Assembly: GCA_019637585.1 (NCBI GenBank)
Contig: JAHBVL010000001.1
Coordinates: forward strand, 496,001 to 560,000
Reading direction: 5' to 3'
DNA from: Thermomicrobiales bacterium
GTDB taxonomy: Bacteria; Chloroflexota; Chloroflexia; Thermomicrobiales; UBA6265
DNA length: 64,000 bases
In this document: piece by piece, positions 51,813 to 60,245 of the stretch
Numbering within the stretch: the stretch's first letter is position 1
Layout of the letters: every line of letters begins with the position of its first letter
The notes under the pieces: generated by a model
What the model was told of the DNA's origin: nothing
Databases searched by the model: none
What the model saw: the letters and a program-made list of their open reading frames with translations, nothing else
Made by a program: the position numbers and the translations under genes

Positions 51813-51902
51813 GGGCGCACGGCGTGCGCCAACCTTTCCCAGGCGGACGCTGCAACCGGATACGACCTCTCCCACGGAAGGGCGCACGCCGTGCGCCCCT
51901 AC
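51809..51902. repeat. Inverted pair of REP elements next to RAYT (GTAG family 2)
   Basis: The 22-bp arms at 51809-51830 and 51881-51902 are perfect complements, each starting GTAG-G and containing GGCGCACG-G-CGTGCGCC. The pair lies right against the RAYT gene and 11 bp before the promoter of the secreted protein. It is the expected substrate of that transposase, having the same GTAG-plus-hairpin plan as family 1 elsewhere in the window. Confidence 0.88.
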
Positions 51903-51912
51903 AGACCACGGC

Positions 51913-51968
51913 TTGACATCCCTTCACATTGCCGGTATATAGATAGCACTACTATGTAGTAGTGCTAT
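51913..51968 (+). promoter_or_regulatory. Promoter and 26-bp MarR operator
   Basis: TTGACA (51913-51918), 17-base spacer and TATATA (51936-51941) form a near-perfect sigma-70 promoter. It is directly followed by a perfect 26-bp palindrome (12-bp arms ATAGCACTACTA and TAGTAGTGCTAT, 51943-51968), which would cover the start of transcription. The MarR-type gene at the end of this operon is the obvious binder. Confidence 0.85.
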
Positions 51969-52000
51969 GAACTATAGCGATCCGACAAAGGAGGGATTCG

Positions 52001-52780
52001 GTGAACCAGTACCCGATTTCGATTCGACGATGGCTCGTGGCGATCGTCGCCAGCCTCGTCATCGCAGCAAGCGCGATGTCAGTCGCAAGCGGAGCGGCGG
52101 CCCAATCGCCGGTCCCGATCGAGGGAACACCCGATCTGGCCCTGATTGATGCCTCGGTCATCCATGTCGCCGACCTGGGCATTCTGGTCTTCTCGCAGAC
52201 AGTGGAAGGCACGGTGGGAGCCACCGTCCCCGAACCCGCTGGTCAGCTCGATGGCGCTCCCGTGCTGGCTCATGTCTTTCCGACCACGCTGTCGCCCACC
52301 GCGGTCGGATTCTCCGAGGTGGAGGGCATCCTGGCGCTCGTTGTCACGTCGCATCCCGATTTCGATGACACACCCCTTTGGGACGAAAATGTCGATGGCA
52401 ACTACGACAATGACGGGGTGGTCTACCATACCCATTGGGTCGTTCTCGGTCAGGATGACCGTGTACCAGGTGGTCTGGCCGTGATCGAATTCCATTCGAA
52501 TGGCGAAGCGGCAGTACTGCCGCCCACCGCACCCGGGATGCCGATGTACATGGACTCCCCCGGGTTTGCCGTTCGGCTCGATGGCAGCACGATGCAGGTC
52601 GTCGTCCCAGTCGACCGCGTCGGCAATCAGACTGAGTTCAACTTCGACGCGGTGACCTGCTATCTGGAGGTCAACACGACAGACATGGAACGGCCAATGC
52701 TCGGCGTCTATGCTGTCTATGCGGTTCTTTCGGGAGATTTGAGTCTGCCCTATAGTGTGAGTGATGACACAACCGCCTGA
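52001..52780 (+). CDS. Secreted protein of unknown function in MarR-controlled operon
   Basis: The 259-residue protein has a strong N-terminal signal peptide (WLVAIVASLVIAASAMSVAS, ending near GAAAQ) and no membrane helix after it, so it is exported. A central segment (HPDFDDTPLWDENVDGNYDN) is rich in Asp, Asn and Gly and may bind calcium. Beta-rich segments such as GLAVIEFHSNGEAAVLPPT follow. No family was recognised. It shares its 3' end with the MarR-type gene (20-bp overlap), so it is regulated by the palindrome upstream. Confidence 0.75.
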   Translation: MNQYPISIRRWLVAIVASLVIAASAMSVASGAAAQSPVPIEGTPDLALIDASVIHVADLGILVFSQTVEGTVGATVPEPAGQLDGAPVLAHVFPTTLSPTAVGFSEVEGILALVVTSHPDFDDTPLWDENVDGNYDNDGVVYHTHWVVLGQDDRVPGGLAVIEFHSNGEAAVLPPTAPGMPMYMDSPGFAVRLDGSTMQVVVPVDRVGNQTEFNFDAVTCYLEVNTTDMERPMLGVYAVYAVLSGDLSLPYSVSDDTTA

Positions 52781-53441
52781 ACCACCATCCGCCGCGGCGC
52801 TCGACGATGATGACGCCGTCCGTCAGCAATTGATCACCGGTCTGCTCAAGATCGGTCTGGCCACCCGGCATCGTGCCTGGCAAGGGGGAGAGGCGCTTGG
52901 CCTCTCCCCAACCCAGGGGCAAGTGCTGGTCCTGTTGCTCAGCCGGTCGGGCAAATCGACCCGGATCGGCGATATCGCGACCGAATTGGCGGTCTCCCAA
53001 CCGACAGCCAGTGTGACCATCCGCGCCCTCCTTGCGAAGGGACTGGTGGAACGCGTCACCGCGGTCGACGACAAGCGAGCGGTCGATCTCAGATTGACGC
53101 CATCTGGTCGCGATCTCGCCCGGCAGGCGCTGGGCTGGTCCGACTTCCTGCTCACGGCGGTCGACGACCTGGATGGAGCGGAGCAAGCCGTTTTTCAACG
53201 CTCGATCGTCAAGATGATCCGGGCGATGCAGCTGCGGGGAGAGATTCCGGTTTCCCGCATGTGTCCGACCTGCCGGTTCTTCCTGCCGAACGCCCATCCG
53301 CATTCGCCACAGCCGCATCACTGCGCCTTTGTCGATGCGCCTTTTGGCGACCGGCAGCTGCGCCTCGACTGCGCTGATTTTCAACCGGCCTCCGCCGAGA
53401 TAGCTGAAGATCGCTGGGTCCAGTTCGTCGCTGCTCGCTGA
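52764..53441 (+). CDS. MarR family transcriptional regulator with C-terminal Cys cluster
   Basis: The 225-residue protein has a MarR winged helix: LGLSPTQGQVLVLLLSRSGK, then IGDIATELAVSQPTASVTI as the recognition helix and DDKRAVDLRLTPSGRDLARQ as the wing. The C-terminal extension contains MCPTCRFFLPNAH, a His/Pro-rich part and HHCAFVDAPF, plus DCADF, a Cys/His cluster that could bind metal or sense redox stress. A perfect 26-bp palindrome lies ahead of the operon. I use ATG 52764; a GTG at 52761 is equally possible. Confidence 0.9.
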   Translation: MTQPPEPPSAAALDDDDAVRQQLITGLLKIGLATRHRAWQGGEALGLSPTQGQVLVLLLSRSGKSTRIGDIATELAVSQPTASVTIRALLAKGLVERVTAVDDKRAVDLRLTPSGRDLARQALGWSDFLLTAVDDLDGAEQAVFQRSIVKMIRAMQLRGEIPVSRMCPTCRFFLPNAHPHSPQPHHCAFVDAPFGDRQLRLDCADFQPASAEIAEDRWVQFVAAR

Positions 53442-53498
53442 CCGGCGATTCCGTCTAGAATCCGATCCGTGCTGCCAGGGACGAATCGAGGAAGCGAC

Positions 53499-54278
53499 AT
53501 GCCGGATACAACTCTTTTTCAGGAACTGACTCGAGAAGCGCTGAACGCCAGGGCCAGAGCGGGAGCAATCGTTGTGCTGCCCACCGGCGCCACCGAGCAG
53601 CATGGCCCACACTTGCCAGTTGGCACGGACACCTACGCCGTCGAGCACATCGTCCGCCGGGCCGCCGCCACAATCGCCGGCCAGGTGCCGGTTATCGTCG
53701 CCCCAACCGTACCGTTCGGATGTTCTCCCCATCATCTCCCGTTTGGCGGCACGCTGTCGTTCAGCACGAGCACCTATTACGCCCTGCTGACCGATCTGAT
53801 GGAATCGCTGATCACCGATGGTTTCACCCGGGCGATGATCGTCAATGGGCATGGCGGCAATCATGAGATCATCCAGCTGGTCGTTCGGGATCTGGCGCTG
53901 AAGCACCCGGTCAACCTGGCCGCCGCCTCCTACTGGCAGATGGCCGGGGCCGCTCTTCAGGAGATCAGCCAGGCGCCGGGAGGGCGCACACCTGGCCATG
54001 CCGGACACTTCGAAACGGCCGTGATCATGGCGCTTCAGCCCGACCTGGTCGTCGAGCCGCGCCCAGCTCGCACGGATGATCCGTCGGTGACCGACCCCGC
54101 CGAGCTGACCAGTCGCTTGCGTATCGAACGGCATGGGTCCTGGCAGCACTTCGACGGCTACACCGACAGTCCCGCCACCGCTTCAGCTGAGCTGGGCCAC
54201 CAATATGTCGATTCGGCCGTAGCAGCCGTAGCCGACGCCATCGTCCAATTCGATCGCCAGACGAGCGTTACCGTTTGA
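53499..54278 (+). CDS. Creatininase-family amidohydrolase, copy 1
   Basis: The 259-residue protein has the metal-binding residues of the creatininase family: LPTGATEQHGPHLPVGTDTY (Glu, His and Asp), IVNGHGGNHEIIQL (His) and AGHFETAVIM (Glu). Members are cyclic-amide or mycofactocin-type hydrolases; this one need not use creatinine. Start ATG 53499 follows GAGGAAG. It is a paralog in fold of the protein at 60246-61124. Confidence 0.9.
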   Translation: MPDTTLFQELTREALNARARAGAIVVLPTGATEQHGPHLPVGTDTYAVEHIVRRAAATIAGQVPVIVAPTVPFGCSPHHLPFGGTLSFSTSTYYALLTDLMESLITDGFTRAMIVNGHGGNHEIIQLVVRDLALKHPVNLAAASYWQMAGAALQEISQAPGGRTPGHAGHFETAVIMALQPDLVVEPRPARTDDPSVTDPAELTSRLRIERHGSWQHFDGYTDSPATASAELGHQYVDSAVAAVADAIVQFDRQTSVTV

Positions 54279-54291
54279 GAGAGTGATAGAG

Positions 54292-54316
54292 GAGCCGCCT
54301 CGATGCTCGGCGGCTC
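54292..54316 (+). terminator. Hairpin after the creatininase gene
   Basis: GAGCCGCC and GGCGGCTC pair around a 9-base loop 13 bp after the stop. A short TCTTG follows, so termination is likely but not perfect. Confidence 0.55.
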
Positions 54317-54370
54317 TCTTGCCACGATCCTCCACAGTTCATGCCTGACTTCAGTAGATACAGAGGCAGT

Positions 54371-54392
54371 ATCGTACCGTACATGGTACGAT
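54371..54392. promoter_or_regulatory. Palindromic operator before HigBA
   Basis: ATCGTACC and GGTACGAT flank six bases; the right arm ends 18 bp before the toxin start. The pair usually represses its own promoter through such a site, bound by the antitoxin's helix-turn-helix. Confidence 0.65.
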
Positions 54393-54410
54393 ATCGGCGT
54401 GGACGATCCG

Positions 54411-54749
54411 ATGAAGCGCTTGAGGATCACATTCTATCGAGGGCGGTCGGGCAATGAACCTGTCCGCGAATGGCTGCAGAGTCTGTCACGAGAGGACCGG
54501 CTCGAGATCGGGACCGACCTGAAAACGGTGGAGTTCGGGTGGCCGATCGGAATGCCAGTTTGTCGTCCGCTTGGGGATGGCCTTTGGGAAGTCCGTTCGA
54601 ACATTTCAAGCGGGCGAATCGCCCGAGTACTGTTCTGCATTGATGGCGGGCAGATGTATCTGCTATCGGGTTTCATCAAGAAGACACAGAAAACGCCAGA
54701 TAGCGAACTGAGCCTCGCGAGAACGCGTCAAAAGGAGGTACTTTCATGA
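54411..54749 (+). CDS. higB: HigB-like toxin (RelE superfamily)
   Basis: The 112-residue protein is a phage-derived Gp49/HigB-like RelE-fold protein: RITFYRGRSGNEPVREWLQS at the start, then CRPLGDGLWEVRSNISSGRI, ARVLFCIDGGQMYLLSGFIK and KKTQKTP near the end, all typical. It would cut mRNA on the ribosome. ATG 54411 is used; GTG 54399 is in frame. It overlaps the antitoxin gene by 4 bp, with the toxin first, which is the HigBA order. Confidence 0.92.
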   Translation: MKRLRITFYRGRSGNEPVREWLQSLSREDRLEIGTDLKTVEFGWPIGMPVCRPLGDGLWEVRSNISSGRIARVLFCIDGGQMYLLSGFIKKTQKTPDSELSLARTRQKEVLS

Positions 54750-55027
54750 CCAATCCTCACAACGGTTCCTCGCTGGATGATTTCCTGCACGAGTCCGGAA
54801 TTTATGAAGAAGCTACCAGCGTGGCGCTGGCAAGGGTGCTCGCTTGGCAAATCCGTCAACGCATGGATGAAGAGGGCTTGACCAACCAGGCCATGGCCGA
54901 CCGAATGGGCACAAGCCGCTCGCAACTCGACCGTCTCCTCAGACCCATGTCGGGAGGCGTAACCCTGGAAACACTGCATCGTGCTGCTCGGGCCGTCAAC
55001 CGGGAGTTGCAGATAAGCCTCGTGTAG
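54746..55027 (+). CDS. higA: HigA-like antitoxin (XRE family)
   Basis: The 93-residue protein has an XRE helix-turn-helix: RMDEEGLTNQAMADRMGTSR followed by SQLDRLLRPMSGGVTLETLH, and a C-terminal helix RAARAVNRELQISLV. It should bind the HigB toxin and the palindrome before the operon. Overlaps the toxin stop (ATGA). Confidence 0.92.
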   Translation: MTNPHNGSSLDDFLHESGIYEEATSVALARVLAWQIRQRMDEEGLTNQAMADRMGTSRSQLDRLLRPMSGGVTLETLHRAARAVNRELQISLV

Positions 55028-55067
55028 AGGAAGCTGGAAGACAACCTGTCGCCAGTGCAATCACTGC

Positions 55068-55454
55068 TTACGTTTCCTCCCGCTCCCGAAGATGTTCTGG
55101 CAACCCAGCTCTCATCTGCGACTCCATGAACTCCAGTCGTTGGCGATGAACCGCTAGAATCTGCGCGTGCTCGGTGCTCGGCTTCAGTGACGCTGAGGCT
55201 TCCCGCATCAGGTGAATCACCTCGGTCCATGCTTCCTCGACCGTGGGCCGTCGCACTCGCACCAGGAGCGAGGGATCGTTCGGCGACAGCAGATCATCCC
55301 CGGCAGCGAGTCCGTGCAGACGTCGGTAGATGAACTGATGCCACCCACCCGGGTGCTTTCGCGGTCCGGACTTGTACTGAGACATCATCCACCCCCACCG
55401 CTCGAGATCTGGCGGAAGCTGGAACATCGGAACAAACGTGGTGGGTTCGTGCAT
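55068..55454 (-). CDS. Hypothetical protein (128 aa)
   Basis: The start ATG 55454 is chosen because the extended frame up to 55595 is Arg/Ser-rich and unlike the rest. The protein has aromatic-rich segments (PDLERWGWMMSQYKSGPRKH, GGWHQFIYRRLHGLAAGDDL) and a helical, charged C-terminus (HRQRLEFMESQMRAGLPEH). No family is recognised. It is convergent with HigA and divergent from the dikinase pair. Confidence 0.5.
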   Translation of the reverse strand: MHEPTTFVPMFQLPPDLERWGWMMSQYKSGPRKHPGGWHQFIYRRLHGLAAGDDLLSPNDPSLLVRVRRPTVEEAWTEVIHLMREASASLKPSTEHAQILAVHRQRLEFMESQMRAGLPEHLREREET

Positions 55455-55646
55455 GGCTGAACGCCCCAGAAGTAATCGCTCGTGGTGACGCGACGGCGAT
55501 TCGCGTATGGCAGCCCCTGATCTGAATGCCAGGCCGCTCGCTCGGGAAAAATCGGTACATCTTCCTCTTGTAAAGTCTCCATTCCCTCCGCACAATGTTA
55601 CGAGTGTGTTAATTCATTGGATTTCTCTTCCGTTTGTCAGGTGTCT

Positions 55647-56591
55647 ATGTCCACCGCTCGTCTTCTCGTGCACCTTGACGGGACAGATCACTCCATCGAG
55701 CTGATTGGCGGCAAAGCGGCCAGCCTGAGCCGGCTGCGTTCGCTTGGCGCTCCGGTGCCTGCCGCGCTGGCCCTGACGACCAGTGCCTACCGGTTGTACG
55801 CGCACCGCATTGGCATACCCGAACGGTCGAGTCGTGTGGCTCTGGCCGAGCTGCCGGATATCAGGGCTGCGATCCTCGACGCTCCGATGCCGCCGGAGAT
55901 CGCATCTGCAATCGGCGAAGCAACTGGCGCTCTGGCCAGCACGGACTCGTCTTCCCTTTTGGCCGTCCGGTCATCGGCGACGACTGAGGATTCTCCTGAA
56001 TTCTCCTTTGCTGGTTTGCACGACACCACCCTGTCCGTTGTCGCCGACCCCTCGCGGCTGGAATCGGCGGTCAGGACCTGCTGGGCATCGCTCTGGAGTG
56101 AACGAAGTGTCGACTATCGCCGCCGCGGCGGCGCGGCGCTCGATAGCGCGGCGATGGCGGTTGTCGTTCAACAACTGGTGCGTTCCGACGTCTCGTTTGT
56201 CGCGTTCTCGGCCAACCCGGTCGATCACTGCGCCAGGCAGGTCGTCATCTCTTCCTCCTGGGGACTCGGCGAAACGATTGTCGCCGGACTCGTCGTTCCC
56301 GATCACATCCTGGTCGGCAATGACGGCGCGATCGAGACGTATCACATTGGCTCGAAACTGATGATGATCATCGCCGAGCCAGGCGGGGGCGTGCGTCAGG
56401 TTCCAGTCCCGCGCCAGCTCGCCAGCCGGCAATCACTGACCCGGGATCAGGCAACCTCCATTGGCGCCATGGTGCGTGATCTCGAACGGCGATTCGGTAC
56501 CCCTCTGGATATCGAAGGGGGTATCGCCGGCGGAGCAACATTCCTCTTTCAAGCCAGGCCGATCACGACCTGCCAGCACATGCTGTCCTGA
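55647..56591 (+). CDS. PEP synthase / RPH-type ATP-binding domain protein (split dikinase, part 1)
   Basis: The 314-residue protein is only the ATP-grasp domain of a PEP synthase or rifampicin phosphotransferase: ELIGGKAASLSRLRSLGAPV at the start, AVRSSATTEDSPEFSFAGLH, ISSSWGLGETIVAGLVVPD and the end FLFQARPIT. Its length equals the ATP domain (about 314 residues) of studied RPH enzymes. The missing substrate and swivelling His domains are encoded by the next gene, 63 bp downstream. It should bind ATP and transfer the beta-phosphate to the partner's His. Start ATG 55647. Confidence 0.82.
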   Translation: MSTARLLVHLDGTDHSIELIGGKAASLSRLRSLGAPVPAALALTTSAYRLYAHRIGIPERSSRVALAELPDIRAAILDAPMPPEIASAIGEATGALASTDSSSLLAVRSSATTEDSPEFSFAGLHDTTLSVVADPSRLESAVRTCWASLWSERSVDYRRRGGAALDSAAMAVVVQQLVRSDVSFVAFSANPVDHCARQVVISSSWGLGETIVAGLVVPDHILVGNDGAIETYHIGSKLMMIIAEPGGGVRQVPVPRQLASRQSLTRDQATSIGAMVRDLERRFGTPLDIEGGIAGGATFLFQARPITTCQHMLS

Positions 56592-56654
56592 TTCGGCGAA
56601 ACGACACCATCCCGTTGCGTTCAATTTGGCATCGCAGGAAAGTCGAGGAAAAGA

Positions 56655-58313
56655 ATGTCCACAGATCTTGCTGAGCGCCCATCTGCCGATTCGCGATATT
56701 TGCTCGATGACCCGGCCGACATGCACTTCACGTTCATGCTCGATCCGATGCATCATCCGCATGCGGTGTCACCACTGTACGAATCGGTGCATGGAGCGTT
56801 TTTCGGCAATGGCTTCGCCGCAGCTGCGCGGGAGCTCGATCTCCCGCTTGTGGGGTTCGACCGTCGCTACCGAAACCACTTTCAGTTCGACCGGGTCGTC
56901 CCGATCATTCCGGCGAGTGAGGCAGAGGCCCAGCGTCTGGCCGAGCTCACCGAAGCGTCAATGTCGCGTGAGCTCCAGGTTCTCGACGAGCGCTGGCGAA
57001 ACGAGCATGTACCCAGACTGCGCGACATCCTGGCCCGGTTGGAGGCCATCGGGAACGACCACGCCGACATCTCTCCCGACATCGTCGACGAGATCAACGC
57101 GCTCTACGAGGAGATGTGGACCATTCACTTCCGGATCGCCGCACCGATGCTGCTGGCGCTCCAGCTTTTCGACGAGTTCTACGTGGATCTCTTTGGACCA
57201 GAAGCCGACTCCCATCTCCTGACCAGCGGCAGAATGTCTCGCACGGTGCAGGCCGGCATTGCCCTCTCCGACCTCGCCTCGCGCGCGCAGCAGCTTGGAC
57301 TGGCCGACGCGTTCACCCTGCGCGAACCGGCGCTTGTGCTGTCCAGACTCGGCGAAACCGAAGCAGGGCAGCGCTTCAGGGCCGAGCTCGATGCGTATCT
57401 GGAGGAGTATGGCCTCCGGCAAGACCGCTTCGACTTTGTTGTTCCCTCCTGGCGAGAGAGCCCGGACACCGTGATCGTCACGATCGGGCACTACCTGGCA
57501 AACGGTCGCGACAATCGCGCCGAATTCGAGGATCGGGCGGCGAAAGCAGATGCCGCAGCCGCTGAAGCACGCCTGGCGCTGGCCGACTACCCAGAGCCGG
57601 TGCGGCAGCAGTTCGAAGCGTTGCTGGAACTGGGCCGCATGGCGTCATTTCTTCAAGAGGAACACAATGACTACATCGACCAGGGCGGAACGGCGGCGAT
57701 GCGGCTCGCGTACCTGCGCATCGGCCGGGAGCTCACCGCCTGGAACGCGATCGACAACCCAGAAGACATCTTCCTCCTCACTTACGGCGAAATTCAGGAT
57801 GCGCTCTCTGGTTCGTCGGTTGCCCTCAGGGAGATCGCTTCCGAGAGGGAGCTTTCATTCGACGCGGCGTTGGAGGCAACGCCACCTCCCTTCATTGGCG
57901 CTCCTCCATCTGGTCCGCCACCGTTGGACAACCCCTTCGCTCGCGGATGGGCACGGTTCTTCGGCACGCCGCCGGCGCCGAGCTCAAATCCGGATATCTT
58001 GCCGGGCGCCGCTGGATCGCGCGGCAGCGTGACTGCTCCGGCATTCGTCGCCCGCACACTCGAGGAGGCGACCGGCGTCCCACAGGGACACATTCTCGTT
58101 TCGATCACCACCACGCCTCCCTGGACGCCGCTCTTCGGTGTCGCCGCCGCGGTTGTCACCGAAACGGGCGGTCCACTCAGTCATTGCGCGATCGTGGCGC
58201 GGGAGTATGCGATTCCGGCGGTTGTCGGAGCGGCTGGGGCGACAACAGCGATCATCACCGGACAGATCATCACGGTTGATGGCACGACGGGGGTGGTACT
58301 CCTCAAGCCTTGA
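56655..58313 (+). CDS. PEP-utilising, RPH-like substrate and His-domain protein (split dikinase, part 2)
   Basis: The 552-residue protein has a helical central region (about 1-440), resembling the antibiotic-binding domain of RPH in length and helicity, and a C-terminal swivelling domain with the phospho-His motif VVTETGGPLSHCAIVAREYA, preceded by PPWTPLFG as in RPH. The pair would act together as an ATP-dependent phosphotransferase producing AMP and phosphate. Rifampicin is not proven as the substrate: PEP synthase-like activity on another compound is possible. Its stop overlaps the exporter start (TGATG at 58311-58315). Confidence 0.78.
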   Translation: MSTDLAERPSADSRYLLDDPADMHFTFMLDPMHHPHAVSPLYESVHGAFFGNGFAAAARELDLPLVGFDRRYRNHFQFDRVVPIIPASEAEAQRLAELTEASMSRELQVLDERWRNEHVPRLRDILARLEAIGNDHADISPDIVDEINALYEEMWTIHFRIAAPMLLALQLFDEFYVDLFGPEADSHLLTSGRMSRTVQAGIALSDLASRAQQLGLADAFTLREPALVLSRLGETEAGQRFRAELDAYLEEYGLRQDRFDFVVPSWRESPDTVIVTIGHYLANGRDNRAEFEDRAAKADAAAAEARLALADYPEPVRQQFEALLELGRMASFLQEEHNDYIDQGGTAAMRLAYLRIGRELTAWNAIDNPEDIFLLTYGEIQDALSGSSVALREIASERELSFDAALEATPPPFIGAPPSGPPPLDNPFARGWARFFGTPPAPSSNPDILPGAAGSRGSVTAPAFVARTLEEATGVPQGHILVSITTTPPWTPLFGVAAAVVTETGGPLSHCAIVAREYAIPAVVGAAGATTAIITGQIITVDGTTGVVLLKP

Positions 58314-59722
58314 TGCGCGAGAGACTGAACCGGAAGCTGGAATCACATCAGCGCGAGCAGTCCGGCGACGATGTCCATCATCGGCGAGGAATCATCGCGG
58401 CGGTTGCGTTGGGCACCACGCTGGCGCCGCTCAACTCCACGATGATCGCGGTTGCCTTGCCCAGTATTCAGCGCAATCTCGATGTATCCGTGTCGCAGAC
58501 TGCGTGGTTGGTAACGCTGTACCTCGTGGCGATGGCGGTCGGTCAACCGATCGGCGGCCGGATCGGCGATCTCTACGGTCGACGGCCGGTCTACCTCTTT
58601 GGCTTGCTCTGGTTCGCTGGCGCGTCGGCCGCGTGCGCATTTGCCCCGTCGCTCCCGCTGCTCATCCTCTTCCGAACACAGCAGGCGCTGGCCGGCGCCC
58701 TGTCGTTCCCCAACGGCGCGGCGATGGTTCGGGAAGCCATCCCGGCGGAACGGCGTGGTTCGGCCTTCGGCGCCATCGGCATGACAATCTCGCTGGCCGC
58801 GGCGATCGGACCACCACTGGGGGGAGCACTCGTCCACGCATTCGACTGGCAGGCCATATTCTGGGCGAACGTGCCAATCATCGCCATCGCTTTTCTGCTC
58901 AACTATCGCTACCTGCCGCGCCGGCATCGCGACGATCGGGCACGTCCTCCCTTTGACATCGCCGGATCGTTGCTCTTCGTCCTGACGCTCGGTGCGTTCA
59001 TCGCCATCCCGACGATGGTCCGGGCCGATCGCAATCTCGCTGCATTGGCGGCGATGCTCCTCTCAGCGGCTATGGGCGTGGGATTTGTTCTGCGGGAGCT
59101 GCGCATTGCCCATCCTGTCATCGATATGCGGTTCTTCTCCCAGCGGGCCTTCGCTGCTGCATGCGCATCGATCGCGATCAGCAATCTGGTGATGTACACA
59201 ACGTTGCTGGCACTGCCTCTCTTCATGGATCACCTGCGAGGCGACAACGAACAAACCGTCGGTCTGACCCTGATGGCACTCTCGGCACTGGCCGGGTTAT
59301 GGGGTGTGCTTGGCGGACGGATCACCGATGAGCGCGGCAAGTGGCTGCCGGCTGTTGCCGGTGCTGGTGTACTCGTGCTCGGCATCGCCGGGCTCGCGCT
59401 TGTGGTGTCGAACGAGGCACTCTGGCCGATCGCTCTGGCGCTGGCCATCATGGGTGTCGGCATCGGTTTGCAGGGAGCGCCGGTGCAGACCGCGGCGATC
59501 GAGGCCGCATCAGCCGCGCGATCGGGTTCGGCGGCAGGTGTCTTTTCCACGAGTCGCTATATCGGCAGCGTGATCGGCGCGACCATTCTGGCAATGGTCT
59601 TCGTCAGCGATCCCCAACCGGGTGATACCCGGACATTCCAGTGGCTCTTCGCCGGATTGGCCCTGGTTGCGGTGATTGGCATCGCCATCAATTCCCAGGT
59701 CGCCGCCAGAGAGGCATCGTAG
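58313..59722 (+). CDS. Multidrug exporter, MFS DHA2 (EmrB/QacA-like) family
   Basis: The 469-residue integral membrane protein has about 14 predicted helices and DHA2 motifs: LAPLNSTMIAVALPSIQRNL, the motif A loop GGRIGDLYGRRPVYLFGLLW, and the motif C-like MTISLAAAIGPPLGGALV. The ATG at 58313 overlaps the stop of the split dikinase gene, so the three genes form one operon: phosphotransferase pair plus exporter, a layout fitting drug inactivation and efflux. The N-terminal 25 residues are charged and cytosolic. Confidence 0.92.
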   Translation: MRERLNRKLESHQREQSGDDVHHRRGIIAAVALGTTLAPLNSTMIAVALPSIQRNLDVSVSQTAWLVTLYLVAMAVGQPIGGRIGDLYGRRPVYLFGLLWFAGASAACAFAPSLPLLILFRTQQALAGALSFPNGAAMVREAIPAERRGSAFGAIGMTISLAAAIGPPLGGALVHAFDWQAIFWANVPIIAIAFLLNYRYLPRRHRDDRARPPFDIAGSLLFVLTLGAFIAIPTMVRADRNLAALAAMLLSAAMGVGFVLRELRIAHPVIDMRFFSQRAFAAACASIAISNLVMYTTLLALPLFMDHLRGDNEQTVGLTLMALSALAGLWGVLGGRITDERGKWLPAVAGAGVLVLGIAGLALVVSNEALWPIALALAIMGVGIGLQGAPVQTAAIEAASAARSGSAAGVFSTSRYIGSVIGATILAMVFVSDPQPGDTRTFQWLFAGLALVAVIGIAINSQVAAREAS

Positions 59723-59733
59723 ACGGCCCGCCT

Positions 59734-59817
59734 GTAGCAACGCCGGCCATCGCAAATTCACGGCATCTGGAGGAACTCCGGCCTGAGGATCGGAGGCCGA
59801 CCTGCGGGCGCCGCTAC
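59734..59817. repeat. Possible decayed GTAG-headed REP-like pair between convergent genes
   Basis: A GTAG-C at 59734 and its inverse (GCTAC ending at 59817) bracket an 84-bp region with an internal hairpin (CTCCG / CGGAG). The two halves are only partly alike. It lies between the ends of the MFS and cupin genes and overlaps the last 4 bases of the cupin gene. Confidence 0.35.
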
Positions 59818-60170
59818 TCCTGATCGCCAGAGCCGGAAATCCACGAAATGGTCAGCAAAAACGCCCCATCCTCGATGGCCCGGACCGCGTGACGGATACC
59901 GCCGGCGAGTGATGCCAGGCGACCTGCCGGCAGTTCGATCGCGCCTTCTTCAGTCGTCAGAACGAAACGGCCCGTCAATGCCTGGACGGTGATTGGACCG
60001 TCGACCGCATGTTCGTGCGCCTCGGTGCCTGCGGTCATCGTGATCAGCACGACCCGCAGGGTTGGGGTCTTGACCAGGATTTCCGATCGACGGCCCGATG
60101 GATTCTCGACCGCGTACCGGGCGATCTCGTCGTGAAGATCGACGGTCCGCATGATGTCTGGCTGGGACAT
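59814..60170 (-). CDS. Cupin-domain protein
   Basis: The 118-residue protein is a small cupin: VVLITMTAGTEAHEHAVDGP holds the first metal site (His, Glu and His), TVQALTGRFVLTTEEGAIEL the second strand region and LAGGIRHAVRAIED the last His. The AAAGGATG ribosome site favours ATG 60170 over ATG 60179. It follows the creatininase-family gene (60246) in one operon. Confidence 0.85.
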   Translation of the reverse strand: MSQPDIMRTVDLHDEIARYAVENPSGRRSEILVKTPTLRVVLITMTAGTEAHEHAVDGPITVQALTGRFVLTTEEGAIELPAGRLASLAGGIRHAVRAIEDGAFLLTISWISGSGDQE

Positions 60171-60245
60171 AGCGCTCATCCTTTCTGTTGGCGTGTGGAC
60201 CGCCAACATATCCCAATCGTCGCTCGATCCCGAACTCCGGTGGCG

